From assembly GCA_027296055.1 (NCBI GenBank), contig JAPUJT010000169.1, forward strand, positions 45,366-109,365: a stretch of 64,000 bases of DNA. The letters run 5' to 3'. Below, in pieces: positions 51,155-60,249 of the stretch. Below the pieces are notes generated by a model, which worked only from the letters and a program-made list of their open reading frames with translations, was not told the DNA's origin and did no database searches. The stretch is from Planctomycetota bacterium (GTDB taxonomy: Bacteria; Planctomycetota; JAPUJT01). The position numbers and the translations under genes are program-made. How positions within the stretch are numbered: the stretch's first letter is position 1; the number at the start of each line of letters is the position of its first letter.

Positions 51155-52579
51155 ATGAGACGAAGGTGGATCATACCTCTTGGGCTGGCCTTGTTTCTCT
51201 CCACTGCGCCTGCGCAGGCGGGTGATGAATTTCGTGAACGGATCATCGGCCGTATCTACACCGGAGCCGAGATCCGCAAGAACCTCGAGTACCTCTGTGA
51301 TCGGATCGGCGGCCGCCTCTCCGGGACGGAGAGCGGGCGAAAGGCGGAAGAGTACGCCAAGAAAGTCTTCACAGAGTACGGCCTCCAGAACGTCCGGTTC
51401 GAGACGTTCACGATGCTCGGATGGGAGAGAGGCGAGCTCGACTGTGAGGTCTCGTCCCCGATCCGAAGGACGCTGGGGGCGATCGCCCTGGGGAACACGC
51501 CGTCCACCTCCCCGGAAGGAGTCTTTGCTTCCGTGATCGACGTGGGGTTCGGCAGCCCTGGCGAATTCGAAGCGAAGGCGAAAGAAATACGAGGGAAGAT
51601 CGTCCTCTGCCGCCACGGCGCCCCGCCAGGGCATCGCTCGGTGCATAGAGTGGAGAAGATGACCCTCTCACAGCGCCACGGCGCCGCCGCGATGGTCCTG
51701 ATCAACGGCACCCCCGGAAATGTACCCCAGGCGGGGACGTGCCAGCCGGGGAGTATCGCCTCGATTCCCGGCATCAGCGTCTCCCGGGAGGAGGGCGAGT
51801 GGATCGCCAGGCTGGCCGCGATCGAAGAGGTGAAGATGCGCATCCGGGCCGTCAACCGATCCGGAGAGACAACGGCGCGCAACGTGGTCGGGGAGATCCC
51901 CGGGGAGGGAGACGAGGTCGTCATCATCGGCGCTCACCTCGACTCGTGGGATCTGGCTCAGGGGGCGATCGACAACGGGACCGGCTCCGTCGTCGTGATG
52001 GAAGCGGCCCGCGTCCTCGCCTCCCTCGAAGAAGAACCTGACCGCACGATCCGGTTCATCCTCTTCATGGGCGAGGAGTTCGGACTCTACGGCTCCAAGG
52101 CCTACGTGAAGGAGCACGCGGACGAACTGGACGGGATCGCCCTCATGGTGAACCTCGACATGGTGGGCCGGCCCACCGGGCTCGGACTCGGAGGGGTGGA
52201 TGCCGCTCTTCCGATCTTCAGAAAGATTGCCGCGGGTATGAGGGAGCTAGGGGTCCGCTCCGAGGTGACGAACCGGGCCGCGCTGCACTCGGACCACCAG
52301 CCATTCCTCCTGGAGGGCGTCCCCACGGCGTCGGTAAGAACGAAGCTGGAAGATGACCAGTTGAAGTACTATCACTCTGCCGGCGACACGATCGACAAAG
52401 CGATCCCGAAGGACCTCACAGACTGCGCTGCCGTCGCGGCCTTGCTCGTATGGGAGGCAGCCAACCTTCCCGTGCGTCCCGCCCCCCGCCTCGCCCCCGA
52501 TCAAGTCAAGGAGATCTTGATCCGAGATAATCTGAAAGAAGCCCTGGAGCTGCAAGGCTCGTGGCGCTGGGGAGACTGA
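51155..52579 (+). CDS. Secreted M28 family zinc aminopeptidase with PA domain
   Basis: 474 residues. Sec signal peptide (1-22, cleavage after AQA). A PA-like insert (about 110-225) precedes the M28 catalytic part: GAHLDSWD (HxD), DNGTGS, GEEFGLYGS, NLDMVG and YYHSAGD supply the two-zinc ligands. It would remove N-terminal residues from peptides in the periplasm or outside. ATG 51155; the upstream frame is a shadow of yebC. The stop is followed by REP-like copy E. Confidence 0.9.
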   Translation: MRRRWIIPLGLALFLSTAPAQAGDEFRERIIGRIYTGAEIRKNLEYLCDRIGGRLSGTESGRKAEEYAKKVFTEYGLQNVRFETFTMLGWERGELDCEVSSPIRRTLGAIALGNTPSTSPEGVFASVIDVGFGSPGEFEAKAKEIRGKIVLCRHGAPPGHRSVHRVEKMTLSQRHGAAAMVLINGTPGNVPQAGTCQPGSIASIPGISVSREEGEWIARLAAIEEVKMRIRAVNRSGETTARNVVGEIPGEGDEVVIIGAHLDSWDLAQGAIDNGTGSVVVMEAARVLASLEEEPDRTIRFILFMGEEFGLYGSKAYVKEHADELDGIALMVNLDMVGRPTGLGLGGVDAALPIFRKIAAGMRELGVRSEVTNRAALHSDHQPFLLEGVPTASVRTKLEDDQLKYYHSAGDTIDKAIPKDLTDCAAVAALLVWEAANLPVRPAPRLAPDQVKEILIRDNLKEALELQGSWRWGD

Positions 52580-52580
52580 T

Positions 52581-52600
52581 GAAAGGGGACAGTCCCCGGG
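52581..52600 (+). repeat. REP-like element, copy E
   Basis: GAAAGGGGACAGTCCCCGGG directly after the M28 peptidase stop. GGGGA-CAG-TCCCC is a perfect small palindrome, the most symmetric of the five copies, and lies between two convergent genes where it may act as a terminator. Confidence 0.6.
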
Positions 52601-52623
52601 TGACCCGCGCGCAGCGAATGTGG

Positions 52624-53223
52624 TCACTCGTCGTCGGGAACGGGTTCGATCGTCCATTTCTTCCAGGTGGACTGCAGATCGGAGACGATTCGCGCGAGCA
52701 CGACCGTGATCGCAGAGTGGGTGGACTGGCGGACGGCGGACCGGATGCCGAACGCCCCCAGCGACAGGGCTTTTGCCGCGCCGGACACGCCCGTCTCGAG
52801 GGGACCCCCACCGGAATAGACGATCCGGCCGTCGGCGTCTCTCACCTCGGCCGTGAGCCTGAGGTGGGCCCTGTACCCGGCGAGGTAATACTCCGGTATG
52901 TCCAACGTGACGACGAAATCCACATCGGCGACGTCCACTTCGGTATAGGGGACTGCAACGAATTCATCGAACGCGCCGGAGAGGTAGGCCCTGCAATACT
53001 GATCCATGACCTGTCCTGGATAGACGATCCACTTGTTGGCGATGCCTCCCGCCCAGGAACGGGTAGCGAAGATCTTCTGCATCGTCTCGGGACTGACGTA
53101 GTACCCCATCCGGACAGGCACTTTGTCTTCATACACGATCGGCGTGGGATCGTTGAACGGGATCAGCCGGGTGCACCCCTGCGCCGCCAACAGAATCGAT
53201 CCCAGAGCGATCATAGACCTCAT
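52624..53223 (-). CDS. Predicted lipoprotein, function unknown
   Basis: 199 residues. Signal MRSMIALGSILLAAQGC with C17 as the lipid site. The mature part has an MxR-type beta pattern (VDFVVTLDIPEYYLAGYRAHLRLTAE with DADGRIVYSGGG) similar in style to outer-membrane assembly or DUF4410-type lipoproteins. It begins 10 bases after the M1 aminopeptidase stop and is probably cotranscribed with it. Confidence 0.6.
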   Translation of the reverse strand: MRSMIALGSILLAAQGCTRLIPFNDPTPIVYEDKVPVRMGYYVSPETMQKIFATRSWAGGIANKWIVYPGQVMDQYCRAYLSGAFDEFVAVPYTEVDVADVDFVVTLDIPEYYLAGYRAHLRLTAEVRDADGRIVYSGGGPLETGVSGAAKALSLGAFGIRSAVRQSTHSAITVVLARIVSDLQSTWKKWTIEPVPDDE

Positions 53224-53233
53224 CCGTGGGCCT

Positions 53234-55951
53234 CTATCTCGTGACTCGCTGCACGGATGGGGGAGCGTCCCCCTTGATCCGCCCTCGGAGCTTTTCGATT
53301 TCGATCTCGAGCCGGGCCTTCCTCGCCTCCATCTCGGCCAGCTTCGCTTCCAGGGATTTCTGCTTCGCCTCCTCCTCTAGCGATTCGGCCTGTGCGGCGA
53401 GCTTCGCAAGCTCCTCCTCTCCAGCGGGGCTCTTCCTGGCAGATCCAGCGACCTGCGCGATCTTCGAGATCAGATCCCGCAAGCCTCGCTTCACGCGATC
53501 GTCCTTCTCCTTCTGGACCTTCTCGAGGAGAATCGTCAGGGTGTCGATCCCCGCAATCCCGTCCAGGCTCCTCGCCGCCGAGAAGCGCGTCCACCTCGAG
53601 GGGTGATCCAGAAGGTCCAGCAGAGCCTTCTTCACTCGCAGATCGCCCTTGCCGAGGCTCACCATCGATCGGATGGCGCCGCCCCGAACGCTGGATCGCC
53701 CCAGCGAATCGGTCATGCCGGTGACCGCCTCGACGACAGCCGGGATCGTGGAGGCGTCTCCCAGTTGGGCCAGAGCGTTCATCGCCGCCACCTCGACCCC
53801 CTGACGGTAAGACCCCCGCTTCAAGGCGGCGAGGAGAGGCTCCTTCGCCGCCGTGGACTTGCACTTTCCCAGAGCGCGAGCGGCGGCCGCCTGGACAGCG
53901 AACGAACGGTCCTCCGTCAGGCGAGTGATGAGGATCTTTTCGACCTTTTCCGCCTCATGGTTCCCGAGAGCCCCTGCGGCAGCGCCTCGGACCATGGGCT
54001 CATCATCCTCGAGAGCGGCGAGGAGGGCGCGCAGCGCCTCATCGGACTGGATCGAACCGAGAGCCCTCGCCGCGGACCGCCGGACCTGCTTGGCCGGGTC
54101 CTCGATGAGAGCGCGAGCCAGAGGCCGGGTCGCCTCCTCCTTCTTCTCCCGGAGCGCGGCGATAGCGTCCAGCCTCCCGGTCACGTCCGGATCGTGCAAG
54201 ACCTGGTACGCCAGCTTGTCCAGCTCCTTGGGGAACTTGAGGCTCTTGGAGATCGTGTCCCCCTCATCGAAGCGAACGATGGCGGGCTCCGCATCAAGCG
54301 GAAAGCGGAACTCCTCCTCCTTCTTGGAAATCTTGATCGTCTTCCGGACGGATGTGAGCCCGTTGGGCGTCTCGTGATGGAAGGCGATCTTCACCGGGAC
54401 CCGGAAGAGCCCGGAGCTTTCATCCTGGACCTGCTTGACGACCATCACGCCGGTCTTCTCCTCCGCAAGCCAGCTCCACGTGACCTCCAGCTCGGGGTAT
54501 CCGGAGCCGTAGACCCAGTCATCGAAGATTTCGAGGAGGCTCGATCCGTGCACCGACTCGAGATCCTCCCGCAGCTGCTCGCTGGTCGCGCAGGTGTCCC
54601 TCCGACGGGAGACGTACTTCCGGATCCCCTCGCGGAATTTGTCATCCCCCATCACCTGTCGGAGCAAGTGCAGCACCGACGCCCCCTTGGCGTAGTTATT
54701 CCCCGCCGGCAGCTCGAGAGGGACACGATCCATCGAGATTCCCAGCTTCTTCGCCTCTTTCTCCCTCGCTTCCCGTATCCTCTTGCGACTCTCCGTGGTG
54801 CTCCTCCGTACCCAGTTCGCGCTGCGCCTCCTCCTGACGAGGAAGTTGTCCTTCCCCTCGAAGTCCTCGAAGAACAGGTCCGTGAAGTAGGTGGCGAATC
54901 CCTCGTTCAGCCACATCTCGTTCCAGTCCACGCAGGTGATCAGGTCCCCGAACCACTGGTGAGCCAGCTCGTGGGCGATCAGTCCATCGGCGGAGTAGTC
55001 GAGATGGGCCCGCTCATCATGGAGCGCGCGTAAATTCAGCGTCGTCGCCATCGTGTTCTCCATGCCGCCATGCATGAACTGCCAGACCGTCGTCTGGGAG
55101 TACCGGGAATACGGGTACTTCAGTCCCGTGTAGTCGGAGAAGAACTTCATCATCTTCTCCGTCCGGCCGAACGTGATGTCGACGGTATCTCCCCGTCCCT
55201 CGGGGACATACGTGTGGAGTGGGATCCCTTCCCACTCGGTGGTCTGGTGATCGAACTCCCCAGCGATCACACTCACCAGATAGGGGACATGACTCTTCTG
55301 CATCTTGAAGTGATAGGTCGCCGTCTTGCCTTCCCCACTGGTCTCCTTCGAATCGAGAACCCCGTTCGAGATCACGTCCATCTCGGCGGGAACGCGCGCG
55401 ATCAGCTCGCTCGTGATCCGGTCATCCGGTTGGTCGTAACAGGGGAACCAGTGCCGATTGTTGCGCGCCTCCCCCTGACTCCAGACCTGGGTCGGAATCT
55501 CCGGATGCGTCTCCGTGGGGGCGAAGAAGTAGAGACCACGCGTAGGGACGGACTCGTAGTCGATCTCCAGGGTAAGCTCCTGCCCCTTCGGGAAGATCCT
55601 TCCGAGGTCCACTGCCAGAAGACCGTCGCTCACGCGGAAGGATCGGGCGGGGAAGGCCTGGCCACTACCGCCCGTCCTGATCCGGATGTCGAAGACCCTC
55701 GTGTCCTCCGAGTGCAGGAGGATCCGGTCGAATTCATCTCGGAGGACCTCCAGGGTGATCTCGCAGGTTCCCGATACGGATTTATTGGCGAAGTCGAAGT
55801 CGAGATCCAGCAGGATGTGCTTCTGATCGTAGTCCCGGTTTTGCGGAGTGAGCTTGTCCGGACTCGCCTGCTGCGGCGTGGCCGCAATGACGAGGATCGC
55901 CAGAACAACGCACAGGGGGCCCCACACACGCCGCGTGTCGATTCGTGGCAT
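53234..55951 (-). CDS. M1 family aminopeptidase with HEAT repeats and C-terminal coiled coil
   Basis: 905 residues. An N-terminal signal or anchor (12-28) precedes the M1 beta domain and catalytic domain: exopeptidase motif GGMEN (usually GAMEN) and zinc motif HELAHQWFGD with the third ligand in NEGFAT. About residues 590-840 form HEAT-like repeats (for example DPAKQVRRSAARALGSIQSD, DEPMVRGAAAGALGNHEAEK), then a Glu/Lys-rich coiled coil to the end. The tail could hold substrates or partners. Periplasmic or secreted. Confidence 0.9.
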   Translation of the reverse strand: MPRIDTRRVWGPLCVVLAILVIAATPQQASPDKLTPQNRDYDQKHILLDLDFDFANKSVSGTCEITLEVLRDEFDRILLHSEDTRVFDIRIRTGGSGQAFPARSFRVSDGLLAVDLGRIFPKGQELTLEIDYESVPTRGLYFFAPTETHPEIPTQVWSQGEARNNRHWFPCYDQPDDRITSELIARVPAEMDVISNGVLDSKETSGEGKTATYHFKMQKSHVPYLVSVIAGEFDHQTTEWEGIPLHTYVPEGRGDTVDITFGRTEKMMKFFSDYTGLKYPYSRYSQTTVWQFMHGGMENTMATTLNLRALHDERAHLDYSADGLIAHELAHQWFGDLITCVDWNEMWLNEGFATYFTDLFFEDFEGKDNFLVRRRRSANWVRRSTTESRKRIREAREKEAKKLGISMDRVPLELPAGNNYAKGASVLHLLRQVMGDDKFREGIRKYVSRRRDTCATSEQLREDLESVHGSSLLEIFDDWVYGSGYPELEVTWSWLAEEKTGVMVVKQVQDESSGLFRVPVKIAFHHETPNGLTSVRKTIKISKKEEEFRFPLDAEPAIVRFDEGDTISKSLKFPKELDKLAYQVLHDPDVTGRLDAIAALREKKEEATRPLARALIEDPAKQVRRSAARALGSIQSDEALRALLAALEDDEPMVRGAAAGALGNHEAEKVEKILITRLTEDRSFAVQAAAARALGKCKSTAAKEPLLAALKRGSYRQGVEVAAMNALAQLGDASTIPAVVEAVTGMTDSLGRSSVRGGAIRSMVSLGKGDLRVKKALLDLLDHPSRWTRFSAARSLDGIAGIDTLTILLEKVQKEKDDRVKRGLRDLISKIAQVAGSARKSPAGEEELAKLAAQAESLEEEAKQKSLEAKLAEMEARKARLEIEIEKLRGRIKGDAPPSVQRVTR

Positions 55952-56046
55952 CTTCTGCTATCTCCTGCAAGGGTTGGACGATACGTCGTATGGCCACGAT
56001 TGTAGAGGAGCCGTAACTGCGGTGTCAAAGAGAATCGGATGAGCCG

Positions 56047-58380
56047 TCACGGGGCGGGCGGCGAAAGGATGTTAGCGAGAAGTCGGGCCGCTCCCTCGTG
56101 CGCGGCCCGGATCTGTCGGAGCCAGACGAGGCTCGTGTACAGATAACTCCCCTCTCCGAATTCGGCGAAGAGGATTCCACCGCGCAGAAGTTTCTCATGG
56201 GGATCCGAGACCTCGATGATCTCCTCGTATCTCTCCGAGTAGTCCCCCGGGAAGTAGAGTCCCCGCTCCTGAACCCACCCGGTCCAATCCCGAGGACGGA
56301 TGATGTTGGGGGATCGCAGGATCTGGTGATCCGGCAGGAGGATCCTCACCGAACCGTCTTGATCCGTGACGCGGTTCCGGGATAGAGGGAGCGGGTAGGG
56401 GGCGAAGGGCGCCCGCCCATCCCACTCGGAGGTCTTGTGGTATAGGACCACGAGGTGGCCCCCCGATCGGACAAACTCCCGGAGCGGTTCCTCGAAGGCC
56501 CTCAAACCCTCCCGAGCCACGCTGGCGCGCTCCCCGATGACGATCACGTCGAACCCATCGAGCGAGCCCGGCCTGGCCTCTGTCGCCACGTCGGCAACAC
56601 CGAGATCCCGCAAGAAGTCCTCGATCGACCCCTCCTTGCCTTCCAGGACGAGGTAGCGGGCCTCCCTGTCGATCTTCACGTCGCCGATCGTGACGGAGGC
56701 CCTCCGGATGCGAAGACCCGTCCCGATCCGCAAGTGCACATCGAAGGGGTACTCTCCCGATCCGATCCCGCTCAGAGGCCGCAAGAGAATCGGATGATCG
56801 GTCTCGCCGGGAGGTAGCCGCACAGTCATCTTCGAGGTCCGTGCGAAGCCGTTGGGGGCGTCGACCCAGATCTCCCCCTCGACTTCGATGGCTGTGCGAT
56901 TCGCTACCGACACGATTGCCGGTCGCCGGATCATCCTCGTTCCCCTCGGGAGGATTCGCATCGGGGGCTCCACGCGGAAGGAGAAGGCCGGCCTCACCTC
57001 GAGATCGCCTCTCCATCGATGGACAAGGTTGCGGCCGCCCACCACGTATCCGAGGGAGACTTCGACTACCGGTTGGACCCGATCGCGCAGATAGAGGGTT
57101 TCCGCGAGCGGACGGGTGGGGGGGAAGTCCCTCGGTATGACCAGCTTCGCCACCGTCGTCCAGCGCTCTCCAGGCTCCAGGAGGATCCCCTTTTCGATTT
57201 CCTTAGCGACGTCTCCGGCCGAGAACCGGATCTTCTGGATCTGCGTGGCCTGTCGCCCCGCGTTCTGCAGGACGAGGGTCGCCTCCACCTCCTGTCCCGG
57301 CGCGATCGCCTCCGGGTGGACGGACAGATCGCTGAGAATCTGAAGTGTTCGCCAGACTCGACGCTCGAGGATGTCCGCCCTGCGCGCGAGCCAGCGGGAC
57401 TGCGCGGGATTTGCCTCCGCCGTCGATGCCAGCCGAAAGGCCGCCTCGGCGACCAGCTTCGCGCCGCCGCGGGAGAACAGATGCGCCGGGTCATCCGCTT
57501 CCCAGTACCGCCGGGTCCACGGGGGTCGGTGGGGAATCCCGGCGAAGAGATCAGCCTGAGGCTTCGCCGCCGTCGGTTCGGCCGACCGGACGAGGCGGTA
57601 GTGCTGCCGATCTCGACCCCCGTCCCCGGGAAGACCCTCCCAGGGACCCTGCGTGCGATGGCGGCGAAGGGCCTCGAGAGCCGCCTCCCTGGGCGACCTG
57701 CCGATCTCCGGCAGCTCGTCTCCGACCGGGATGGAGAAGGATCCTTTTCTGGCCTCGGGGATCCGGAAGAAGAGCCGTTGCGCCTGGTGCGCCTGCAAAC
57801 CACTCTCCGCGTGTACCGGATACTGCTCCGGATCCGCGGCCCGCTCGTAGGCTTCGAGGGCCAGCGCGGCGAGCGCCCGGTGATGACCGTGACCGGTGTC
57901 GGTATCGTGGTTCGTCACGATCACATCGGGCCCGATCTCACGTATCAGGCGAACGAGGCGCTCCAGCGCCGCGGCCTTGTTCCAGACACGAAAGGTCTCG
58001 CTGGCACTCTTCGAGTAGCCGAAGTCTGGCAAGTTCAGGAAGTACAGATCAGCCCCGAGAATTCGCGCGGCTTCCGCCATCTCCTTCGAGCGGAGTGCGC
58101 CAAGTTCCACGCCCGACTCGCCGCCGGTCGCGTTCTGTCCCCCTTCGCCTCGTGTCGCGACGATGATGGCGGTGCGGGCGCCAAGGGCCTTGGAGTAGTA
58201 CGCGAGAAGCGCCCCATCCTCATCATCGGGGTGGGCGGCCAGATTGAGGATGATGCGCCCGCCGGGATCCGCCCGCGGCGATTTGACCTCATCATCGGCC
58301 GATGCTATGAGCGCTCCGGCCAGCGCCAGGGCGAGCAGGGCGGGACAGGCAGCGAGAGTTACTCGGACACGGTCTTCCAC
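56047..58380 (-). CDS. Large PIG-L (LmbE)-family deacetylase with C-terminal extension
   Basis: 777 residues. A signal-like hydrophobic N-terminus (7-28) precedes a PIG-L deacetylase domain with AHPDDED and HGHHRA zinc motifs, about residues 40-260. Beta-rich segments (about 350-560) resemble Ig-like or NPCBM-associated domains, and the last 200 residues ([25 protein letters not shown]) look like a ThuA/GATase-type Rossmann fold. It probably deacetylates an N-acetylated glycan or glycolipid in the envelope. GTG 58380 overlaps the transaldolase gene by 22 bases; no clear Shine-Dalgarno. Confidence 0.8.
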   Translation of the reverse strand: MEDRVRVTLAACPALLALALAGALIASADDEVKSPRADPGGRIILNLAAHPDDEDGALLAYYSKALGARTAIIVATRGEGGQNATGGESGVELGALRSKEMAEAARILGADLYFLNLPDFGYSKSASETFRVWNKAAALERLVRLIREIGPDVIVTNHDTDTGHGHHRALAALALEAYERAADPEQYPVHAESGLQAHQAQRLFFRIPEARKGSFSIPVGDELPEIGRSPREAALEALRRHRTQGPWEGLPGDGGRDRQHYRLVRSAEPTAAKPQADLFAGIPHRPPWTRRYWEADDPAHLFSRGGAKLVAEAAFRLASTAEANPAQSRWLARRADILERRVWRTLQILSDLSVHPEAIAPGQEVEATLVLQNAGRQATQIQKIRFSAGDVAKEIEKGILLEPGERWTTVAKLVIPRDFPPTRPLAETLYLRDRVQPVVEVSLGYVVGGRNLVHRWRGDLEVRPAFSFRVEPPMRILPRGTRMIRRPAIVSVANRTAIEVEGEIWVDAPNGFARTSKMTVRLPPGETDHPILLRPLSGIGSGEYPFDVHLRIGTGLRIRRASVTIGDVKIDREARYLVLEGKEGSIEDFLRDLGVADVATEARPGSLDGFDVIVIGERASVAREGLRAFEEPLREFVRSGGHLVVLYHKTSEWDGRAPFAPYPLPLSRNRVTDQDGSVRILLPDHQILRSPNIIRPRDWTGWVQERGLYFPGDYSERYEEIIEVSDPHEKLLRGGILFAEFGEGSYLYTSLVWLRQIRAAHEGAARLLANILSPPAP

Positions 58381-59003
58381 GCCTGGTTGAAGGCCTCCAG
58401 GCCCAAGTCGGTGAGTGGATGGTGAAGCAGCCGGTCGTACACATTGAACGGCATCGTGGCGATGTGGGCTCCGATGAGCGCAGCGTCCTTCACGTGCATC
58501 GGACTGCGTATGCTGGCCACAAGAATCTCGGTATCGATATCGTAGTTGTCGTAAATCGTGGCGATCTCCTCGATGACTTCCATGCCCTCCTGGCCCCGAT
58601 CATCCAGCCGGCCGATGAACGGGCTTATGAAGGACGCTCCGGCCTTGGCGGCGAAGAGCGCCTGCGTGGCATTGAAGCAAAGGGTCACGTTCACGCGGAT
58701 GTTCTGCCCCGAGAGGATCTTGACCGCCTTCAGTCCCTCGGCGGTGAGGGGAACCTTGATCACGACATTCTTGCCTATCGTGATGAGCCCTCCCGCTTCT
58801 TCGACCATGCCCTCTGCCGTGGGGGCGTTCACCTCGAGGTTCACCGGCCCGTCGACGATCTGGCAGATCTCCTCGGCCAGTTCCCGGAAGGGCCGCTTCT
58901 CCTTCGCGATCAGTGACGGGTTAGTCGTGACGCCGTCCAGCGAACCGCGGCTCTTCGCCTCCCGCAGCTCGGCCACGTTGGCCGTGTCGAGAAAGATCTT
59001 CAT
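58359..59003 (-). CDS. Transaldolase/fructose-6-phosphate aldolase (small TalC type)
   Basis: 214 residues, the short class I aldolase type. [28 protein letters not shown], Schiff-base Lys in [12 protein letters not shown], and [11 protein letters not shown] are typical; the C-terminus [10 protein letters not shown] fits. It either transfers dihydroxyacetone units in the pentose phosphate pathway or cleaves fructose-6-P; sequence alone does not separate these. ATG 59003 with GGGAG five bases before it. Confidence 0.9.
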   Translation of the reverse strand: MKIFLDTANVAELREAKSRGSLDGVTTNPSLIAKEKRPFRELAEEICQIVDGPVNLEVNAPTAEGMVEEAGGLITIGKNVVIKVPLTAEGLKAVKILSGQNIRVNVTLCFNATQALFAAKAGASFISPFIGRLDDRGQEGMEVIEEIATIYDNYDIDTEILVASIRSPMHVKDAALIGAHIATMPFNVYDRLLHHPLTDLGLEAFNQAWKTVSE

Positions 59004-59050
59004 CTCGTCTCCCTTGGCTTTGTGAAATGATGAGTAGTCGGCAGATTCGG

Positions 59051-59078
59051 ATTATAGACCTCCCCGGACAGGTGTCAA
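59051..59078 (-). promoter_or_regulatory. Consensus promoter of the transaldolase gene
   Basis: Minus-strand TTGACA (59078-59073), 16-base spacer, TATAAT (59056-59051): both hexamers perfect. Transcription would begin about 40 bases before ATG 59003. Confidence 0.75.
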
Positions 59079-59111
59079 GGAGGCCCGTTTTCTGAACGGA
59101 CATCTGATCTC

Positions 59112-59140
59112 TTGAGCCAGCAGACCCCTCCACCTAGAAT
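59112..59140 (+). promoter_or_regulatory. Promoter of the MshEN-like gene
   Basis: TTGAGC (59112), 17-base spacer, TAGAAT (59135). It is back-to-back with the transaldolase promoter. Confidence 0.65.
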
Positions 59141-59176
59141 GGTCGCCCTGTCGGGCACCAGGCAACCGGAGGCAGG

Positions 59177-59740
59177 ATGGACCCGAACGAGTATCTATTC
59201 GGACGGATCGCGCTGACCCTGAAAGTGGCCTCGCGGGAAGAGGTCCTCGAGTGCCTCCAGATACAGGAGGATCGGGGCGGCTCCAGCCAGATCGGCCAGA
59301 TCATGATCGAGATGGGATACATCACCGAGGATCAACTCGGAGAGGTCCTGGCGACGCAGCGCAACTTCGTGCGCAAGGTCGACACGCGATCCCGCGAGAA
59401 AGTCGAGGACACTATCTTCGGAAAGCTCATCGTGAACAACAACTACGCCACTCACGAGCAGGTAGAAGACGCAGTGGCGGAGCAGGGGCGCCGCGAAGCC
59501 ATGGGGATGATCGTACCCCTCGGTTCGATCCTCGTCGAGAAGGGCCTCCTCACCCTGGTGCAGGTCGAGGATATCCTCAAGAAGCAGTGGAAGAAGATCC
59601 TCGTCTGCAATACCTGCCAGAAGCAGTTCAACGTGTTCGGCTACGAGGAGGGAAAGAGGTTCCTCTGCCGGACATGCAAGAACCCCCTCGATGTCCCCAC
59701 CACATTGAAATCGGTCAAGGTCGAAAAGGAATCGGATTAG
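59177..59740 (+). CDS. Tandem MshEN-like modules with C-terminal zinc ribbon
   Basis: 187 residues. Four helical repeats of the form FG-x-I-x3-L-x5-EEV-x5-Q are visible (starting at about 8, 39, 82 and 115; IGQIMIEMGYITEDQLGEVL is the clearest). They resemble the MshEN / T2SSE-N domain that binds c-di-GMP in type II secretion and pilus ATPases; here no ATPase follows. A zinc ribbon (CNTC ... CRTC) ends the protein. It may be a stand-alone nucleotide receiver. ATG 59177 with GGAGG upstream. Confidence 0.6.
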   Translation: MDPNEYLFGRIALTLKVASREEVLECLQIQEDRGGSSQIGQIMIEMGYITEDQLGEVLATQRNFVRKVDTRSREKVEDTIFGKLIVNNNYATHEQVEDAVAEQGRREAMGMIVPLGSILVEKGLLTLVQVEDILKKQWKKILVCNTCQKQFNVFGYEEGKRFLCRTCKNPLDVPTTLKSVKVEKESD

Positions 59741-59804
59741 GGCCAGGTTTCGCTCGTGGGGGGGGCACTCGCCTTCGGCGATCGGGACCTACCTGTCGCG
59801 GAGC

Positions 59805-60134
59805 TCATTGCTTCTTCGCCACGTAGGCCTGAATCTTCTTGCGATCCTCTTCGTGCAGATCCAGGAAGTGCACGCCGAGGGCGATGCGCCTATCCTCCGA
59901 GCTCTTCTGGTGGACGACACGCCCCTTGATCCGCAGAATCTCCTCGCCGATACAGAGATTCAGGGTAAGGACGGTGTAGACGGGGTAGGTGCGTGAGAGT
60001 TCCAGCTGGATCCCCGTTTCGCTCAGGTCGAGGCTCCGAGCCATGAACTGAGTCTCGATCCCTTCGGGATCCACATACTCGATCGAGACGAGGGTTTGCG
60101 CCTCGACCCGACGCTGATTCCTGTGCTCCGACAT
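59805..60134 (-). CDS. PilZ domain protein
   Basis: 109 residues, a single PilZ domain. RxxxR (RNQRR at 5-9) and DLSETG (DxSxxG) are intact, so c-di-GMP binding is expected. ATG 60134 has AAGGAGG upstream; an earlier in-frame start would add seven residues that overlap the Shine-Dalgarno. It lies after bamA on the same strand, 115 bases away, with a palindrome in between. Confidence 0.85.
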   Translation of the reverse strand: MSEHRNQRRVEAQTLVSIEYVDPEGIETQFMARSLDLSETGIQLELSRTYPVYTVLTLNLCIGEEILRIKGRVVHQKSSEDRRIALGVHFLDLHEEDRKKIQAYVAKKQ

Positions 60135-60199
60135 GGTCGCCTCCTTGGAGGCCAAACCTCGCTCAGGGGCCGACTCGCTTCACCGAGAATACCGTATCA

Positions 60200-60211
60200 C
60201 CTGACGTCAGG
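60200..60211. promoter_or_regulatory. 12-bp perfect palindrome between bamA and the PilZ gene
   Basis: CCTGACGTCAGG is a perfect dyad 66 bases before the PilZ gene start. It may be an operator. No second copy was noticed in the window. Confidence 0.3.
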
Positions 60212-60249
60212 AATCGCAACGAGGAACGTAGGCTGATGTGCCCGGGGGA

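Noticed and set aside
53603..55033. 476-codon plus-strand frame
   Set aside because: Opposite the M1 aminopeptidase gene.
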